Part shown: piece by piece, positions 42,885 to 52,288 of the stretch | How the letters are laid out: every line of letters starts with the position of its first letter | Numbering within the stretch: position 1 is the first letter of the stretch | Assembly (NCBI GenBank): GCA_958366985.1 | Contig: CATXDC010000006.1 | Span: 106,155 to 170,154, forward strand | Length of the DNA stretch: 64,000 bases | From: an uncultured Oscillospiraceae bacterium | Lineage (GTDB): Bacteria; Bacillota; Clostridia; Oscillospirales; Acutalibacteraceae | Direction: 5' to 3' | Program-made: the position numbers and the translations under genes | The notes under the pieces: model-generated | Told to the model about the DNA's origin: nothing | Seen by the model: only the letters and a program-made list of their open reading frames with translations | Databases searched by the model: none

Positions 42885-45800
42885 TTATGACTTTTTAAAT
42901 GGTTTTAATGTAAACTTAAATGACAGCGGCTTTTTGAGATTTACAACATATTTCTTTTCTGGCAGAGGACCACAGCTGTTGGAACCCGCTCCCCTGACAA
43001 AGCCATCAATCTGTACGTTTACAGTATCCCATTCCTTCAAATCTTCAATATGCTTTGCTTTAGCGAGCTCGTAACGTGTATAATGGTTGGCATTGAAATT
43101 CAGGAATTTATCAATATGCTCTACTTTTATTCCGTTTCCCTCTGCATCTGAAACTGTAAAGTATCTTACCTCACTTCTGTTTCCGCTCTCTTGGGGCTTT
43201 ATGTACTTTTCGTGCATATCTCTGACTTTTGAAGCGTATCTGCCTAAAAAGCCATGGAATTTAAAATCTGGCAGAGTCTCTTTTTCGCCTAAACCATACC
43301 AGCTTATATTTTCAAATTCTTTGGGCATTTCAAAAGTAAGGCCAAACCTTGTTATACTGCTGTAAAATAAAAGCTTAAGTCCCCTTTTTATTCCCGCTTC
43401 AATAGCAAGACTTCCGTCATTACTTACAGTCACCCTTACTGTACTTACTCCAAGGGTACCGAAACCACATATACGGTACTTACTTACAAATGTTAATTTG
43501 TCATTTTTATACTCAGGCTTTGTATAAACTTGAACAGGTTCAGCTTTAAGCAGACCGAGAAAACGCCAAAGGATTTTTATAAACATCTCGTTATCTATGG
43601 GTGCTCTGTAAATATTTGGCACAAATCCCTTTCTGCCTGAAAGAGGATTTTGGTTTACCAACTCTTTTCCAAAGGGCTTATATGAAATTATCTGACCTTT
43701 TCTTATATCAAAAACCATGGTCCCGCCGTTTTCAAAAGTTACAAGGGCTTTTCCCTTTGAGATTTTCCATTGGGGCTTTTCATATGGGTCAGTAATCATC
43801 CTACGTGCAATTTTCAGCTGATGCTGTTCTCTCGCAACATATTCGCCGTTTCTCTCATACAAAAAATCCACCGTATAATCAAAGTTACCGTCAAGGGAAA
43901 AATCTTTCAGCTTAAATTCTTTTCCTTCTCCCGGAGGAATGATTATTTCGGCTTTACCGCTGTCGATTTCTTCTCCATCCTTTAAAAGACGCCACAAAAT
44001 GTCCATATCTGAAGTATCGGTAAAACTGTTTGTATTCCTGAAACGGTAGGTACTGTCGTTTATTTTTTCGGATATTACGGGACGATAGCACTCACGCATT
44101 GTAAGTGCACCTGTGCTGGGAGTTCTGTCCGGGAGGAACATTCCGTCAACACAGAAATTTTTATCGTGCTTTTTCTCTCCGTGGTCACCGCCATATGTAT
44201 ACTTATACTCAGCATTTTCATCATATACTGCATGGTCGCAGAATTCCCATATGCAACCCCCAAGAAAGTTGTCATTTTCGAGAATATACTTAACATAATG
44301 GGAAAGACTGCCGGGACCGACTCCCATTGCATGGGAATATTCACTCATAAAATACGGCTTTTCAAGATATCGTTTATCCTTTATTGAACCATCGGCAATG
44401 CTCTGAAGCCTCTCAAAAGGCGGATAGAAATTACCGATAACATCATAGGCGAATCTTTTGTTGCGAACAGCGTTTTCATAGTGTACGGGAATATCGGAAT
44501 GTGCCTTAAAAAATTCCCAGCACCTATCCTGACACAGATCTCCGCCTGCCTCATTTCCTAGTGACCACATAGTAACCGATGGGTGTGCACGATCACGGTA
44601 AAACATACGCTTTGCTCTGTCAAGAAAATGCTTTTCCCATTTAAGATTATTGCTTATAAGCCCGGGACGCTGATAAAGAGGATTTGAATAAACTCCGTGA
44701 GCTTCGATATCCATTTCATCAATGGCATAAAGGCCGTAAACATCACAGAGTGTAAGGAAAACCGGATCGTGGGGATAATGTGAAAGCCGCACTCCGTTAC
44801 AGTTATAAGACTTTATGAGTTTAATATCACGCTCAAGATTGCCGATAGTTTCTACAAAACCTGTTTTGGGATCCGTTTCGTGGTGATTTATACCCTTTAT
44901 TTTTATGTTTTTACCATTAAGGAAAAACACATTTCCCTTTATTTCAATATGCCTGAATCCAAGAAATGTTCTGAAAGCTGAAAGTTCCTCTCCGTTTTGC
45001 TTCAAAATAACAGTAACTTCGTAGAGGTTCGGAGTCTCAGCACTCCACTCTTCTGCATGGAGATTTTCGTACTTGCCTTTAAAATCTTTTTCCACTATTT
45101 CATCATTAACGAGAACCTTGCCGTCTTTTTGGATTTTTAAATTAACAGAAATGTCTTCACAATTGCCCTCAACGTCAAAGCATGGTTCAAGTGTATAACT
45201 ACCACCGCAGTATTTAGTTGTAAGAGAAAAATCTCTTATATATGTCTTGTTTTCTTCAATGATAAAAGCATCTCTGAATATTCCGTTTTCTCTGAACATA
45301 TCCTGACATTCAAGGTACGTTCCGTTGCACCATTTGTAAACCGCAGCTACAATTTCATTATTTCCTTTTACAAGAAAGCGGCTTATATTGAATTCCGCCG
45401 TATTATGGCTTCCCTCACTGTAGCCTACATACTGTCCGTTTACAAAAAGATCAAAGCATGAACACACTCCGAGAAAGTTTATTAGATACACCTTTTCAGT
45501 ATCCACTATTTCAAATTCCTTTTTGTAAATTCCAACAGGAATATCTGACGGGATTTTTGGCGGATTCAAAGGAAATTGATATCGGCTGTTTATATAGCAC
45601 GGATTTTCGTATCCCGTACGCTGCCATGTTGACGGAACAGGAATATTTACAAAACTTTCAGAGTCAGTATCAAAAACTTGAGGTACAGCAGAAATTTTTG
45701 AATAATACTTAAACTGCCACTGACCGGAAAGAAAAATTACTCGGTCGCTTTCATATCTTTCTGTTTTGAAATCGGTTGTTTTAAGAACCTCAGCTCCTGA

Positions 45801-45890
45801 ATGAGGTATAAAATAGGCCCTTGGACGTTCCTTATTTTCTTCAAAGAACTTAAAATCCTTATAGTGTCCCGTATGAATACTATATTTCAT
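42885..45890 (-). CDS. GH2 LacZ-type beta-galactosidase
   Basis: A 1001-residue LacZ-like enzyme. The five-domain order is recognisable: N-terminal jelly-roll with VPSTWQRTGYENPCYIN, barrel with NHHETDPKTG, acid/base E447 in LGNEAGG, nucleophile E517 in MSEYSHAMG, and a C-terminal Bgal_small_N domain from about 700. All key residues are present. No signal peptide. GGAGG precedes the ATG. It lies between the tailed transporter and the second GH2 gene; the 13-bp gap to the latter shows tight coupling. It should cleave beta-galactosides entering through that transporter. Confidence 0.93.
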   Translation of the reverse strand: MKYSIHTGHYKDFKFFEENKERPRAYFIPHSGAEVLKTTDFKTERYESDRVIFLSGQWQFKYYSKISAVPQVFDTDSESFVNIPVPSTWQRTGYENPCYINSRYQFPLNPPKIPSDIPVGIYKKEFEIVDTEKVYLINFLGVCSCFDLFVNGQYVGYSEGSHNTAEFNISRFLVKGNNEIVAAVYKWCNGTYLECQDMFRENGIFRDAFIIEENKTYIRDFSLTTKYCGGSYTLEPCFDVEGNCEDISVNLKIQKDGKVLVNDEIVEKDFKGKYENLHAEEWSAETPNLYEVTVILKQNGEELSAFRTFLGFRHIEIKGNVFFLNGKNIKIKGINHHETDPKTGFVETIGNLERDIKLIKSYNCNGVRLSHYPHDPVFLTLCDVYGLYAIDEMDIEAHGVYSNPLYQRPGLISNNLKWEKHFLDRAKRMFYRDRAHPSVTMWSLGNEAGGDLCQDRCWEFFKAHSDIPVHYENAVRNKRFAYDVIGNFYPPFERLQSIADGSIKDKRYLEKPYFMSEYSHAMGVGPGSLSHYVKYILENDNFLGGCIWEFCDHAVYDENAEYKYTYGGDHGEKKHDKNFCVDGMFLPDRTPSTGALTMRECYRPVISEKINDSTYRFRNTNSFTDTSDMDILWRLLKDGEEIDSGKAEIIIPPGEGKEFKLKDFSLDGNFDYTVDFLYERNGEYVAREQHQLKIARRMITDPYEKPQWKISKGKALVTFENGGTMVFDIRKGQIISYKPFGKELVNQNPLSGRKGFVPNIYRAPIDNEMFIKILWRFLGLLKAEPVQVYTKPEYKNDKLTFVSKYRICGFGTLGVSTVRVTVSNDGSLAIEAGIKRGLKLLFYSSITRFGLTFEMPKEFENISWYGLGEKETLPDFKFHGFLGRYASKVRDMHEKYIKPQESGNRSEVRYFTVSDAEGNGIKVEHIDKFLNFNANHYTRYELAKAKHIEDLKEWDTVNVQIDGFVRGAGSNSCGPLPEKKYVVNLKKPLSFKFTLKPFKKS

Positions 45891-45952
45891 ATTTTTCCTC
45901 CGTACAGCAATAAGCTGAAGGAGAGCGATTATATAACCGCTCTCCGTATAAA

Positions 45953-48349
45953 TTATTTCTTTCCGGCAGTTTTTGATTTCTTCTTTTCTTCTTTCAGTTT
46001 GGCAGCATATGCCTTTTTCTCTGCCTTTTCACGCTCTTCGGCCTCTCGCTGAGCTATTCTCTCTTTTTCAGCACGCTCTTTTGATTCCTCGTAACGCTCT
46101 TTGATTTCTTCATAATGAGCATAGTTCTCTTTCTGAATCAAAAGCTTTTTAGCGTCAAGATAAGGTCTTGCCGCTCTGTTGTAAAGAGAGAAGTTATCTG
46201 TCTGAACTTTAATTTCTTTCTTAATTTCTGCTTTTTTCGCTTTGAGGGCTTTGATGTCAGCTTTGATTTGCGCCATTGCTGACTTATCTTTTTCTTTCTT
46301 GGCTTCTTCAAGCTTCTCATAAAGTGCTTTAAGATTCTCACCGATTGCATCTTCTTCATTGAAAAGCTTTTCAAATACCGAATTGTCAAATTCTGTAAGT
46401 CCCTCAGGATAGTATTTTGCAATAACTTTCTTTGATTCGATTTCGTTCTTTGCCTTTTCAATGGCATCTGCTCTTATCTTACGCTCTTCTTTTGTAGCTT
46501 TAGGCATCGCCTTGGCTTCTTCAAGTGATATTGTAGTAACCTTTGAAAGACCGCTGAGACCGGCATCATATATAAGTCGTGCTCTCTCCACTTCAGCGAT
46601 AACCTCAGGTGAACTAAATTTATTGATTTCCTTAATAACATACTGGGCTATCTGAATTTCTTCGTTCTCCTTAAGCTGCGCTTTATAAGCTTCCTTAGCC
46701 TGTTTGACAGCCTGCTTATCCTTCATTCTTTTAGCTGCTTTTATTTCATCCTTAGACGGCTTTACAGGTACAAGTCCCTCTCTATTCTTGGCGTCCTCAA
46801 TAATATCAATTGCCTCAACAAGGGCTGCATCAGAAAGGGCGTTATTGCCATAATCCTCAAACAGAGCTCTGATTTTTAATACTGTTATCATAGCTTTCTG
46901 CTTTATCTCAGTAAGATCATAGAAGAAAAAGGGAATTACATTAAGTACTGCGCCGATTGCGGAAGCGATAATCAGAACACCACAAATGCGGTTGAAATAT
47001 TCAGTATTGTAAAGAACGTCATAAACATTTGAACCGTCAAAACCAAGGGACTTTGCAACTGTTTCGTTAAGACCAGCCATATCGTAAATTGCAGGAAGCA
47101 CAAAGCTTGTGGCCAATGTGATAACGCTGCCTATAAGTCCTACTGTAAAGAACATTCCTTCGATTCTCTCACCGGAAATATACTGCTGATAGTCACGGAT
47201 ATCGCCGTTAAGACTGTAAGAAAGAATATTTCCGAGAGATGTAACAAGTCCGTTGATAAACATACACAAGAGCATGAGCCAGATTACCATGCCTTTGGGT
47301 GCATAGGCAATTACAGGATACATTGAGAGAATGAAGACAATGCTCATGAGGTTTGAGTAAATAAGAATGTTCCTCTTTCCTATCTTTCTGATAAGAAGCG
47401 GTGCAAAAAGCATGGACCATAAAGATGAGTTTCCGTAAACGGCGGTAACTAATGAATACTGAACGTCGGTACATGCTTCCTGATAGTTATAAAGCCATCC
47501 AAGAATAGTGCCGAATGCAGTTTCAAGGAATCCAAGCCATCCGGCAAGGGAGATAATCCAGAAATATTTATTCTTAGCAACCGCTTTAAGAGCGTCCATA
47601 AACTTTATATGTACAACGTGAGTCTTCGCCTGTACGATTTTTTCTTCCGTATTAACGTGTATAAATATTGTAAGGAGCAAACCTAAAAGAAGTATCGGCG
47701 GGAAAACTGCACGGTAAATTCTCATATCATAAATGGTGTTGTCACCGGTTATCCATTTTGCAAGAATGGGAAGAAGTATACCTACAATAGTAGGTGCAAA
47801 AGAATCCGTTACGGATTTGATTGAACATACATCTGAGCGTTCATATGTGTTGGGGGACAAAACATTGATAAGGTTTGTATAGGAGTCAAACATCAGCATG
47901 TAGAAAAACTGAAATCCTATATTATAAGCGAGAACCGTTACACATTTCCAAAGCATTGACATTCTGTCATAGGGCATCCAAGTAAAGCCCATTGCCAAAA
48001 TAACAGTCGGTATTGCCATTGTGAATATGTAAGGTCGGTATTTTCCTTTTTTACTTCTTGCACTGTCGATTATATTAGCTCGAAGCGCTGTAAGCGGAAA
48101 TCCTGCCAGAACACTTAAAAGGTAAATGACATACATCGGTTTCGGTGCGATACCTATTGTATTACCGATAAGTGTATTTCCGACACTCAGAATCATAAGC
48201 TGTACTGCATAGCAGATGAACTTAACACCCATTCCTCCGATTGACAGAGATACAATTTCCTTGAAATTCATGTACCTGCCATGGGGAGGATGATTCCAAT
48301 ACAATTTAAGATTTTCAATCCCTTCTGCTGCCTTAGTTTTTACACTCAT
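45953..48349 (-). CDS. GPH-type sugar symporter with a 300-residue coiled-coil tail
   Basis: A 798-residue protein. Residues about 1-480 are a MelB-like transporter with about 12 membrane segments (NVLSPNTYERSDVCSIKS in the middle loop, DIRDYQQYISGER near 390, FFFYDLTEIKQKAM at the end). Residues about 500-798 are highly charged and rich in Ala, Lys and Glu, with long coiled-coil stretches and a very basic end (EEKKKSKTAGKK). Ordinary members end near 460-500. The tail is on the cytoplasmic side by topology. It lies 18 bp after an AraC gene and just before LacZ-type GH2. Unlike the other two transporters here, it has no LRR lipoprotein beside it. The tail may link it to enzymes or the membrane, which is speculation. 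Confidence 0.85.
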   Translation of the reverse strand: MSVKTKAAEGIENLKLYWNHPPHGRYMNFKEIVSLSIGGMGVKFICYAVQLMILSVGNTLIGNTIGIAPKPMYVIYLLSVLAGFPLTALRANIIDSARSKKGKYRPYIFTMAIPTVILAMGFTWMPYDRMSMLWKCVTVLAYNIGFQFFYMLMFDSYTNLINVLSPNTYERSDVCSIKSVTDSFAPTIVGILLPILAKWITGDNTIYDMRIYRAVFPPILLLGLLLTIFIHVNTEEKIVQAKTHVVHIKFMDALKAVAKNKYFWIISLAGWLGFLETAFGTILGWLYNYQEACTDVQYSLVTAVYGNSSLWSMLFAPLLIRKIGKRNILIYSNLMSIVFILSMYPVIAYAPKGMVIWLMLLCMFINGLVTSLGNILSYSLNGDIRDYQQYISGERIEGMFFTVGLIGSVITLATSFVLPAIYDMAGLNETVAKSLGFDGSNVYDVLYNTEYFNRICGVLIIASAIGAVLNVIPFFFYDLTEIKQKAMITVLKIRALFEDYGNNALSDAALVEAIDIIEDAKNREGLVPVKPSKDEIKAAKRMKDKQAVKQAKEAYKAQLKENEEIQIAQYVIKEINKFSSPEVIAEVERARLIYDAGLSGLSKVTTISLEEAKAMPKATKEERKIRADAIEKAKNEIESKKVIAKYYPEGLTEFDNSVFEKLFNEEDAIGENLKALYEKLEEAKKEKDKSAMAQIKADIKALKAKKAEIKKEIKVQTDNFSLYNRAARPYLDAKKLLIQKENYAHYEEIKERYEESKERAEKERIAQREAEEREKAEKKAYAAKLKEEKKKSKTAGKK

Positions 48350-48367
48350 TGTTTTCTCTCCTAACCA

Positions 48368-49210
48368 TTATATATTTTTCAGCCAATTTTTCGGCGAATA
48401 TCCGGTAGCTTTTTTAAAAACGTTGCTGAAATAATTCTGCTCCGCAAAACCCAGAGCTTTACTTACCTCATAGACAGACAATCCTTCTTTAAGAAGTCTC
48501 TGCGCTTCAATCATTTTCAGCTCGTTAAAATAGGACATTATTCCCTGATTTGTATACATGGAAAAAATCTTCTTTACATTACTTTCACTCATATTGGCCA
48601 GATGGGCAATATCCTTTATTGTTAGGCTTTTTCCTATGTTTGTCTTTAATATTTTCATGATTTTAGAATAGTTCGCAGCACTGCGTGTATTTAGATGCTT
48701 TTCCTCCGTTGCATCCTTTTTTATAATTTCCAACAGCAAAATTTCCAATCTGTTTACAAAGATCTGGGTATCCAGCTCTTTTCCCTCTTTCACAGACTCA
48801 ACACAAATCCCATTAAAATTGAAGATTTTCCTGCCATAACGTAAAATATTTAAAAGCTCATTCATAACGTTATCACTGATAGTTACTATCCGCTTGTCAA
48901 ACTTAAAGTCATCATTGAGCTTAAATGACATTATCAATACTTCAGGATCAGTATTATTTGCAGAACACAAATTATGAAATTCCAAAGGATTTATAAATAT
49001 CATCTGTCCTTTATGAACTTCAAAAACATGCTCATCAATAGCTATACTCACTTCACCGTCAAGAACACATGTGAACTCCCAAAAGTCATGTGATTCTCCC
49101 TCATACTTATAATTGCTTGTGTATCTGTAGTGAAATGAGCTTATCATTGAGGTTATATTTATTTTTTTGAAAATTGGAAAATCTTTATATTCTTTTTTGG
49201 AATCATACAT
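48368..49210 (-). CDS. AraC-family transcriptional regulator, first gene of its operon
   Basis: A 280-residue regulator. The N-terminal cupin has SHDFWEFTCVLDGEVSIAID and NPLEFHNL. The C-terminal domain (about 185-280) has IKDIAHLANMSESNVKKIF and LGFAEQNYFSNVFKKATGYSPKNWL. It begins the 17-kb leftward operon and so is likely to control its own genes: transporter, GH2, GH2, GH101-like, GH35, Gfo/Idh, URO-D-like and the 669-residue protein. A promoter lies at 49271-49299. GGAG is nine bases before the ATG. Confidence 0.9.
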   Translation of the reverse strand: MYDSKKEYKDFPIFKKINITSMISSFHYRYTSNYKYEGESHDFWEFTCVLDGEVSIAIDEHVFEVHKGQMIFINPLEFHNLCSANNTDPEVLIMSFKLNDDFKFDKRIVTISDNVMNELLNILRYGRKIFNFNGICVESVKEGKELDTQIFVNRLEILLLEIIKKDATEEKHLNTRSAANYSKIMKILKTNIGKSLTIKDIAHLANMSESNVKKIFSMYTNQGIMSYFNELKMIEAQRLLKEGLSVYEVSKALGFAEQNYFSNVFKKATGYSPKNWLKNI

Positions 49211-49270
49211 GAAATTTCACTCCGAAAGTATCTTATTTTATATAAATCATGTCTTAAAATGCATATAAAT

Positions 49271-49299
49271 ATAATATCATATATTCCATATTTTTACAA
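49271..49299 (-). promoter_or_regulatory. Promoter of the AraC-led operon
   Basis: On the leftward strand TTGTAA (49294-49299) and TATTAT (49271-49276) are 17 bp apart. The leader is about 55 nt before the AraC start. Confidence 0.6.
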
Positions 49300-49545
49300 G
49301 TATTAGTGCTGATTTGCAGACGATTTTATACAATACTTACAAATACGCATATGAAAGAATATATCAGATAAACAAATCAATATTAGACTTGAAGGATTTT
49401 CCAAGTAAGATAGCATAAGTCATACCATTAAAAATGCAAGCTATCACACTGAACATGGAAAGAAAAAATATACAATCGCTTTTTTCCAACAACTTCTTAA
49501 AATTTGCAGTGCCTGTAAATTCAGTAAGATGTATATTTCAATTAG

Positions 49546-49662
49546 AACACAGAAACTTTTGAAATATACACAGATGCCAGAGAAGTATTCAGCGAAAATG
49601 CAATAGATTTTGGGAAAACATGTGTTTTTACCTGTAAAAACATCAAGACAGATATATCATAA
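49546..49662 (+). pseudogene. Possible gene remnant (38 codons)
   Basis: The region 49300-49771 has no intact gene. One stretch of 38 codons without a start codon looks coding: it reads TFEIYTDAREVFSENA, then IDFGKTCVFTCKNI, and ends in a stop, with a stop just before it. Charged and aromatic residues are placed as in a real protein. I do not recognise a family. It may be the tail of a decayed gene at the junction of the glycan region and the core genes. Chance cannot be excluded. Confidence 0.3.
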
Positions 49663-49771
49663 ACTCATGCATAAAAAACATTTTATAAAACGCCTACGCT
49701 CTTTGAATAAGAGATAAAATCGCTTGTTAAAAAGTCGATATTTATAAAGTCTAATCATGAAATTTTAAAAC

Positions 49772-49817
49772 AAAACCGCTCAGCTAAAGTTTCATTACTC
49801 TTTAGCTGAGCGGTTTT
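49772..49817 (-). terminator. Terminator of the CAT-like gene
   Basis: An 18-bp perfect stem AAAACCGCTCAGCTAAAG with a 10-nt loop, followed by GTTTTAAAA on the leftward strand. It lies 85 bp past the acetyltransferase stop. Confidence 0.8.
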
Positions 49818-49901
49818 AATTAGATTTTACTTAATCCGGCAATAAAGGCTTCCGCAAATATTGCAAATTTTAACATATACTTCGATTAAATAAGATATAC
49901 T

Positions 49902-50525
49902 CTATTTTAAAATGTTAATCTCTTTTTGAAGGTTTGCAAGAAAAGCTCCGGCATGTGCTCCATCCATCTGTGTATGGTGAAACTGAAAGGAAATTGTCAG
50001 ATAGTACCTGAACCACTTCTTTTTATATTTACCCCAGATAATAAATGGATTATTGAAAATACCGCTGTTCATACCCACTGCCCCATCGATTTCAGTATCT
50101 ATAATAGCTGATGTCCCGATCACCATACTGTCTTGTGAAAGATCTCTATCACGGCATCTCTGAGCAGCTTCAGCTGTAAATTTAAGGTATTCCTCATTAT
50201 ATTTATTCAAATTCTCGCTAAATAAAATATCACAGGAAGTAACTTCTCCGTCTTTATTTTTAACAATTGTATTTACTGCAAGAGTATCATATTGTATAAG
50301 CTTATCACCAACCGGAAGAATATAGAACTCTTTTATTACTGCTGCCGCTTTACCTATACAATAGTCAAGAAGCATATTGAATTTCATATTTCTCTTTTTG
50401 CTGACTCTTACAAGATTTGTAACATCAATGGTTTTAAAAAAAGTCACCATTGGATTCGGAGCTTTCATCCAAAGTTCATAGGCCATAGCTCGCTTTGTTT
50501 CTTTAGGATTCACTTCTTTTGGCAC
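49902..50525 (-). CDS. CAT-like (chloramphenicol acetyltransferase family) protein
   Basis: A 207-residue acetyl-CoA-dependent O-acetyltransferase of the trimeric CAT fold. The catalytic block FQFHHTQMDGAHAG holds the active-site His and the structural Asp-Gly of the family (HHxxxDG). Length is close to the usual 210-220. The start is GTG with GAGGAGAGGG upstream. It has its own terminator. True resistance enzymes share this motif, but so do housekeeping relatives acting on sugars or other alcohols, so chloramphenicol resistance should not be assumed. It lies between the glycan operon and lysS. Confidence 0.85.
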   Translation of the reverse strand: MPKEVNPKETKRAMAYELWMKAPNPMVTFFKTIDVTNLVRVSKKRNMKFNMLLDYCIGKAAAVIKEFYILPVGDKLIQYDTLAVNTIVKNKDGEVTSCDILFSENLNKYNEEYLKFTAEAAQRCRDRDLSQDSMVIGTSAIIDTEIDGAVGMNSGIFNNPFIIWGKYKKKWFRYYLTISFQFHHTQMDGAHAGAFLANLQKEINILK

Positions 50526-50597
50526 TAGTTATCCCTCTCCTCAAAAATTTAAATTTCAATTAGAAAACTCGATAACCAAGTAAATTCAGAAATGTTT

Positions 50598-50630
50598 AAA
50601 ATGGGCAATCTCAGATGAGACTGCCCATTT
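50598..50630 (-). terminator. Likely terminator of lysS
   Basis: AAATGGGCAATCTCA pairs with TGAGACTGCCCATTT with one mismatch. On the leftward strand it is followed by only TTTTAAAC, so it is a weak terminator, 63 bp after the lysS stop. Confidence 0.5.
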
Positions 50631-50692
50631 ATTCTGTTAATTATATAGTTTTCTGACTCGGAATATTTTCTACACCGAATTTAAAGAGATTT

Positions 50693-52213
50693 TTATTTCT
50701 CGATGGGTTTCATTGTGGGGAAGAGAAGAACGTCCCTTATGGATGCGCTGTCAGTAAGAAGCATTGTAAGTCTGTCAATGCCCATACCCATACCGCCTGT
50801 GGGAGGCATACCATACTCAAGAGCAGCTACAAAGTCGCTGTCAAGCATATTTGCCTCATCGTCTCCAGCCTCACGCAGCTCAAGCTGATGACGGAAACGC
50901 TCCATCTGGTCAATAGGATCATTAAGCTCTGAATATGCGTTTGCAAACTCACGGCGTGTTATAAACAGCTCAAAACGCTCTGTAAGCTCAGGAGCATCAG
51001 GCTTACGCTTTGTAAGAGGAGATATCTCAACAGGATAATCCATGATGAATGTAGGCTGTACAAGTTCATCTTCAACCTTTTCTTCAAATACCTCTGAAAG
51101 GATATCGCCCCAGCGGTCAGTCTTCTTAACTTCGATTCCAAGCTCTTTTGCAACTTCTCTTGCCTTGTCGTCATCGCCCTTGAATGAAGCGAAATCAATA
51201 CCTGAATACTCTTTAACAGCATCGAGCATTGTAAGACGACGGAAAGGAGCTTCAAGGTCGATTTCCTCGCCCTGATATGTTAAATGAAGGGTTCCGCATG
51301 CCTGCTGTGCTGCGTTACGGATAAGAGCCTCAGTTATATCCATCATTCCGTGATAATCGGTATAAGCCTCATAAAGCTCGATTGTAGTGAACTCAGGGTT
51401 ATGCTTTACGTCCATACCCTCGTTTCTGAACTGACGGCCGATTTCATAAACCTTTTCCATACCGCCGACAATAAGTCTCTTGAGATAAAGCTCAGGAGCT
51501 ATTCTCATGTACATATCAAGGTCAAGAGCGTTATGATGTGTAATGAACGGACGTGCTGTTGCGCCTCCGGGAATTGTGTTAAGCATGGGAGTTTCAACCT
51601 CGATAAATCCGAGATTGTCAAGGTAAGAACGCATAGATGTGATTATCTTGCTGCGCTTGATAAATGTATCCTTAACATCGGGATTTACAATAAGGTCAAG
51701 GTAACGCTGACGATAGCGTGTATCTGTATCCTTAAGACCATGGAATTTCTCAGGAAGAGGAAGAAGTGACTTTGAAAGAAGTCTGAGCTCCTTAGCATGA
51801 ACGGAGATCTCACCTCTGCGTGTGCGGAAAACAAAGCCCTTAACTTCGATTATATCACCGAGATCCCATTTCTTGTACTCTGCAAATACGTCCTCTCCGA
51901 CATCATTGATGCGGACATAAACCTGCATTCTGCCTGAACGGTCACGGACATCAATAAAGTTTGCCTTACCCATATCTCTCCGGGTCATCATTCTGCCGCA
52001 GATGCATACGTCTGTATTTTCGAGTTCTTCAAATCTTTCTGTGATTTCTGCTGCGCTGATTGTGGGATATGCTTTTGTAATTGTAAAGGGATCTTTTCCT
52101 GCTGCCTGAAGCTCACGAAGCTTATCAAGTCTTATCTGTCTGAGTTCGTTTACGTCCTGCTGTACTTCTTCAGTTTCCGGCGCCTGTGCGCTGCGGTTAA
52201 GTTCTTCTGACAT
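50693..52213 (-). CDS. lysS: Lysyl-tRNA synthetase (class II)
   Basis: A 506-residue class II lysyl-tRNA synthetase. The N-terminal OB-fold (about 55-150) is followed by the catalytic domain with motif 1 (FIEVETPMLNTIPGGATARPF), motif 2 (YEIGRQFRNEGMDVKHNPEF) and motif 3 (GMGMGIDRLTMLLTD), all intact. The ATG at 52213 is preferred, with GAGGAG seven bases upstream; a longer start 15 bases up lacks one. It lies downstream of greA, with a hairpin and T-run between, an arrangement common in Firmicutes. It charges tRNA-Lys in the cytoplasm. Confidence 0.97.
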   Translation of the reverse strand: MSEELNRSAQAPETEEVQQDVNELRQIRLDKLRELQAAGKDPFTITKAYPTISAAEITERFEELENTDVCICGRMMTRRDMGKANFIDVRDRSGRMQVYVRINDVGEDVFAEYKKWDLGDIIEVKGFVFRTRRGEISVHAKELRLLSKSLLPLPEKFHGLKDTDTRYRQRYLDLIVNPDVKDTFIKRSKIITSMRSYLDNLGFIEVETPMLNTIPGGATARPFITHHNALDLDMYMRIAPELYLKRLIVGGMEKVYEIGRQFRNEGMDVKHNPEFTTIELYEAYTDYHGMMDITEALIRNAAQQACGTLHLTYQGEEIDLEAPFRRLTMLDAVKEYSGIDFASFKGDDDKAREVAKELGIEVKKTDRWGDILSEVFEEKVEDELVQPTFIMDYPVEISPLTKRKPDAPELTERFELFITRREFANAYSELNDPIDQMERFRHQLELREAGDDEANMLDSDFVAALEYGMPPTGGMGMGIDRLTMLLTDSASIRDVLLFPTMKPIEK

Positions 52214-52258
52214 TTTATTTCTCCTCAATCTTTATTTATTTCGGTTTACAAAAAACAC

Positions 52259-52282
52259 GGCGGAGAACCTGCGTCCCCCGCC
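52259..52282 (-). terminator. Terminator or attenuator between greA and lysS
   Basis: GGCGGGG pairs with CTCCGCC (one G-T wobble) in the leftward RNA, followed by GTG and six T. It starts just after the greA stop. It would lower lysS expression relative to greA unless lysS has its own promoter in the 46 bp that remain. Confidence 0.6.
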
Positions 52283-52288
52283 CATTAA

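Noticed and set aside
1..49300. Recent insertion by a mobile element or phage
   Set aside because: No transposase, integrase, terminal repeat or tRNA boundary is visible; base composition by eye is similar throughout.
49902..50525. Antibiotic-resistance gene (chloramphenicol)
   Set aside because: The CAT motif is present, but many relatives are not resistance enzymes and there is no mobile element or other resistance gene nearby; only the family is called.
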